Of a stretch of DNA of 64,000 nucleotides, positions 62,418 through 64,000 are shown one piece after another. Where the stretch lies: contig NZ_CP079107.1 in assembly GCF_019285735.1 (NCBI RefSeq), positions 2,914,001-2,978,000 on the forward strand. The letters are read 5' to 3'. The notes under the pieces are model-generated. The model did not search any database. It saw only the letters and a list, made by a program, of their open reading frames with translations, and had not been told where the DNA came from. Source of the DNA: Paeniglutamicibacter sp. Y32M11 (GTDB lineage: Bacteria; Actinomycetota; Actinomycetes; Actinomycetales; Micrococcaceae). The translations under genes and the position numbers were made by a program. Every line of letters begins with the position of its first letter. Position 1 is the stretch's first letter.

Positions 62418-62690
62418 CTACTTATTGCCGTCGAGGAAACGGTCTTCGGCTTCTTCGTCGTCCAAATCGTGTTTGGACTTCTTGGGGCCGCGGGAGGCAA
62501 ACATCTGTTGCACATCCGCACTGGCAGCCAAGCGCATTTTATTGAGGAAGAGATAGCTCAACGCAAAGGCAAACACGAGGCCAACGAGGCCGGCCGTGAA
62601 AACGGGCCAGCGCAGAAAGTAGACCAAGGGTAGGAATACAACGAAGAAGATGACCAAACGAATTAGGGAGAATTTTAGGAACTGCACCAC
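62418..62690 (-). CDS. DUF4229 family membrane protein
   Basis: A 90-residue protein with two hydrophobic helices (LIRLVIFFVVFLPLVYFL and VFTAGLVGLVFAFALSYLFL), followed by KMRLAASADVQQMF and an acidic tail (DLDDEEAEDRFLDG). This is the DUF4229 pattern, an actinobacterial family often placed beside menaquinone genes. Function unknown. It starts at ATG 62690, divergent from the PLDc_N gene 49 bases away. Confidence 0.82.
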   Translation of the reverse strand: MVQFLKFSLIRLVIFFVVFLPLVYFLRWPVFTAGLVGLVFAFALSYLFLNKMRLAASADVQQMFASRGPKKSKHDLDDEEAEDRFLDGNK

Positions 62691-62739
62691 CCCAGTCTAG
62701 ACGCAGCTGATACACAGATAAATTCACTAGACTATAGCT

Positions 62740-63156
62740 ATGGTCCGGAACTTTATCTTTTTGGCATTGGTTGCACTCGCAGTAACCATCTATGCCTTGA
62801 TCGAATGCGTGCGAGCGCGTCCGAACGACGTCCGTTCGCTGCCCAAGATGGCCTGGGTGGCGGTCATCATTCTGCTGCCCCTGCTGGGTGCGGGGTTGTG
62901 GTTCTGGTTGGGTCGGCCACCGGCCTCCGCTTACGGCAACCCAAAAAAAGAAACGCGTACCGCAACCGGCGCTCCGGACGATGATCCGGAGTTCCTTCGA
63001 AACCTCGAAGTGCAGCGACGCCAGAAGGCGCGCGAGGAGGAATTGCGCCGCAAGGAAGCCGAACTTCAGGCACGTGAACGCAAGGCCGAGGAGAGCGGGG
63101 ACCAGAGCGACGAAGGCGGCAACCCCACCGAGGACACCCCTCGGCACACTCCATAG
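62740..63156 (+). CDS. PLDc_N domain membrane protein
   Basis: A 138-residue protein. Residues 1-60 are the phospholipase-D nuclease N-terminal membrane domain (two helices, with IECVRARPNDVRSLPKMAWV between them and FWLGRP after). The rest is a charged, probably coiled-coil region (RRQKAREEELRRKEAELQAR) ending in a polar tail. Such proteins are common near menaquinone and cytochrome genes in actinobacteria. It has no catalytic PLD motif. ATG 62740. Confidence 0.85.
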   Translation: MVRNFIFLALVALAVTIYALIECVRARPNDVRSLPKMAWVAVIILLPLLGAGLWFWLGRPPASAYGNPKKETRTATGAPDDDPEFLRNLEVQRRQKAREEELRRKEAELQARERKAEESGDQSDEGGNPTEDTPRHTP

Positions 63157-63232
63157 TTTCAGCCATTTAGACCAAGCACAGCCAAGGGGCTGGGTGGGCC
63201 AGCTTAGTTCTGACCCACCCCGCCCCTTGGGC

Positions 63233-64000
63233 TTAATCGCCCTTGACGTTAATGATCTGGCGTAGCTTATGCCGCACGTGCACGAGATCGGCAGCATCCT
63301 CCATGACCTGGTCAATCGGCTTGTAAGCTCCGGGAATCTCGTCAAGGAAGGCGTCGGTATCCCGGTACTCGATGCCTGTCATAGCAACACGCAGCTGGTC
63401 AATGGTAAACGCCTTGCGGGCGGCCGTACGGGAGTATTCTCGTCCCGCCCCGTGCGGCGACGAGCACAGTGCCACAGGGTTCCCCTTGCCAACAACAACG
63501 TAAGAAGCGGTGCCCATTGAGCCCGGAATCAGGCCTGGGTCCCCTTCGCGGGCACGGATGGCGCCCTTACGGGACAGCCATACCGACTTTCCAAAGTGCG
63601 TTTCGCGCTCGGTAAAGTTGTGGTGGCAGTTGATGCGTTCAATTTCCTGTACCTCTGCTCCCACCCATTCGGTAAACTGCCGAATCACCCGATCCATCAT
63701 TTCCTCTCGGTTCAGCAAGGCAAAGTGCTGAGCCCAGCGCAGTTCGCGGATATAAGAATCGAATTCCTCCGTCCCTTCCACCAGGTACGCAAGGTCGGGA
63801 TCGGGCAAATCGATCCAGTACTTCTTGGCGACCTGCTGGGCGACCTTGATGTGCTTGGTAGCAATCCGGTTTCCAACGCCACGCGAGCCCGAGTGCAAAA
63901 AGAGCCACACGTTATTGTCCTCATCCAGCGACACCTCGATGAAGTGGTTCCCCGAGCCCAGGGTGCCAAGCTGAAGTTCCCAATTCTTGGCGTAGTCCCC
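63233..64000 (-). CDS. rtcB: RNA-splicing ligase RtcB, 3' part (partial at window edge)
   Basis: The last 255 codons of RtcB; the 5' end lies beyond the right edge. RtcB joins RNA 2',3'-cyclic phosphate and 5'-OH ends using GTP and Mn2+. Visible are the metal-binding GTLGSGNHFIEVSLDED, HSGSRGVGNR, INCHHNFTERE (metal histidines) and SSPHGAGREYSR, whose His is the GMP-accepting residue. The C-terminal GIEYRDTDAFLDEIPGAYKP is also conserved. No rtcA or regulator rtcR is next to its 3' end. It ends at TAA 63235-63233. Confidence 0.95.
   Translation of the reverse strand, partial: GDYAKNWELQLGTLGSGNHFIEVSLDEDNNVWLFLHSGSRGVGNRIATKHIKVAQQVAKKYWIDLPDPDLAYLVEGTEEFDSYIRELRWAQHFALLNREEMMDRVIRQFTEWVGAEVQEIERINCHHNFTERETHFGKSVWLSRKGAIRAREGDPGLIPGSMGTASYVVVGKGNPVALCSSPHGAGREYSRTAARKAFTIDQLRVAMTGIEYRDTDAFLDEIPGAYKPIDQVMEDAADLVHVRHKLRQIINVKGD

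Overview
The window is a 64 kb piece of a high-GC actinobacterial chromosome. Gene content points to the Micrococcaceae (an Arthrobacter, Paeniglutamicibacter or Glutamicibacter type of soil bacterium): a full aerobic phenylacetate (paa) route, actinobacterial menaquinone genes (menB, menE, menA), a desferrioxamine-type siderophore operon, DUF4229, PLDc_N and SPW-repeat membrane proteins, and a DtxR/IdeR-type iron box. This is inference from protein families; no rRNA or other species marker is present. I found no CRISPR array, no insertion sequence and no credible tRNA.

Layout. 0-3.2 kb: the 5' end of a 2-oxoacid dehydrogenase E1 alpha gene, a divergent Lrp regulator, an esterase and an MFS transporter. 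3.2-8 kb: paaABCDE (ring epoxidase) and paaG on the minus strand. 8-12.6 kb: a patchy accessory stretch with lower GC, holding an orphan lipoprotein, a degraded LysE-like fragment, an acetyltransferase, an esterase and a rifamycin ADP-ribosyltransferase (arr). 12.6-20 kb: a methionine ABC importer (metNIQ), DoxX, a secreted polysaccharide deacetylase and a polar amino acid ABC importer whose binding protein and permease are fused. 20-25.5 kb: a PhoD phosphatase, a frameshifted oligopeptidase B and a GNAT-GrpB fusion. 26-28.7 kb: paaI, paaK and paaR. 28.7-37.3 kb: a PnuC-like protein, a ThDP enzyme, a two-component system coupled to an acidic-tailed membrane protein, a low-complexity secreted protein and an APH-like kinase. 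37.5-40.2 kb: paaZ and a divergent thioesterase. 40.2-44.6 kb: a RIO-type kinase, a DUF6220-like protein, an ABC-F ATPase and a lipoprotein. 44.8-50.2 kb: the siderophore operon. 50.2-52 kb: small accessory genes. 52.1-56.8 kb: paaJ-paaF-paaH and a divergent MHS transporter. 57-64 kb: an amino acid permease, menB-menE-menA, small membrane proteins and the 3' part of rtcB.

How the genes work together. The central theme is phenylacetate catabolism. PaaK activates phenylacetate to its CoA thioester, PaaABCDE epoxidises the ring, PaaG isomerises the epoxide to the oxepin, PaaZ opens and oxidises it, and PaaJ, PaaF, PaaH and again PaaG and PaaJ carry out the beta-oxidation to acetyl-CoA and succinyl-CoA; PaaI rescues dead-end thioesters. 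These genes lie in four separate groups, but five paa transcription units, including paaR itself, carry a related TGAnCG/CGnTCA palindrome upstream. This suggests one PaaR regulon. The siderophore operon (decarboxylase, hydroxylase, fused acyltransferase-NIS synthetase) starts behind an iron box and has no transporter beside it.

Product names come from motifs and family resemblance read by eye. Start codons were chosen from ribosome-binding sites and overlaps, and are flagged where uncertain.
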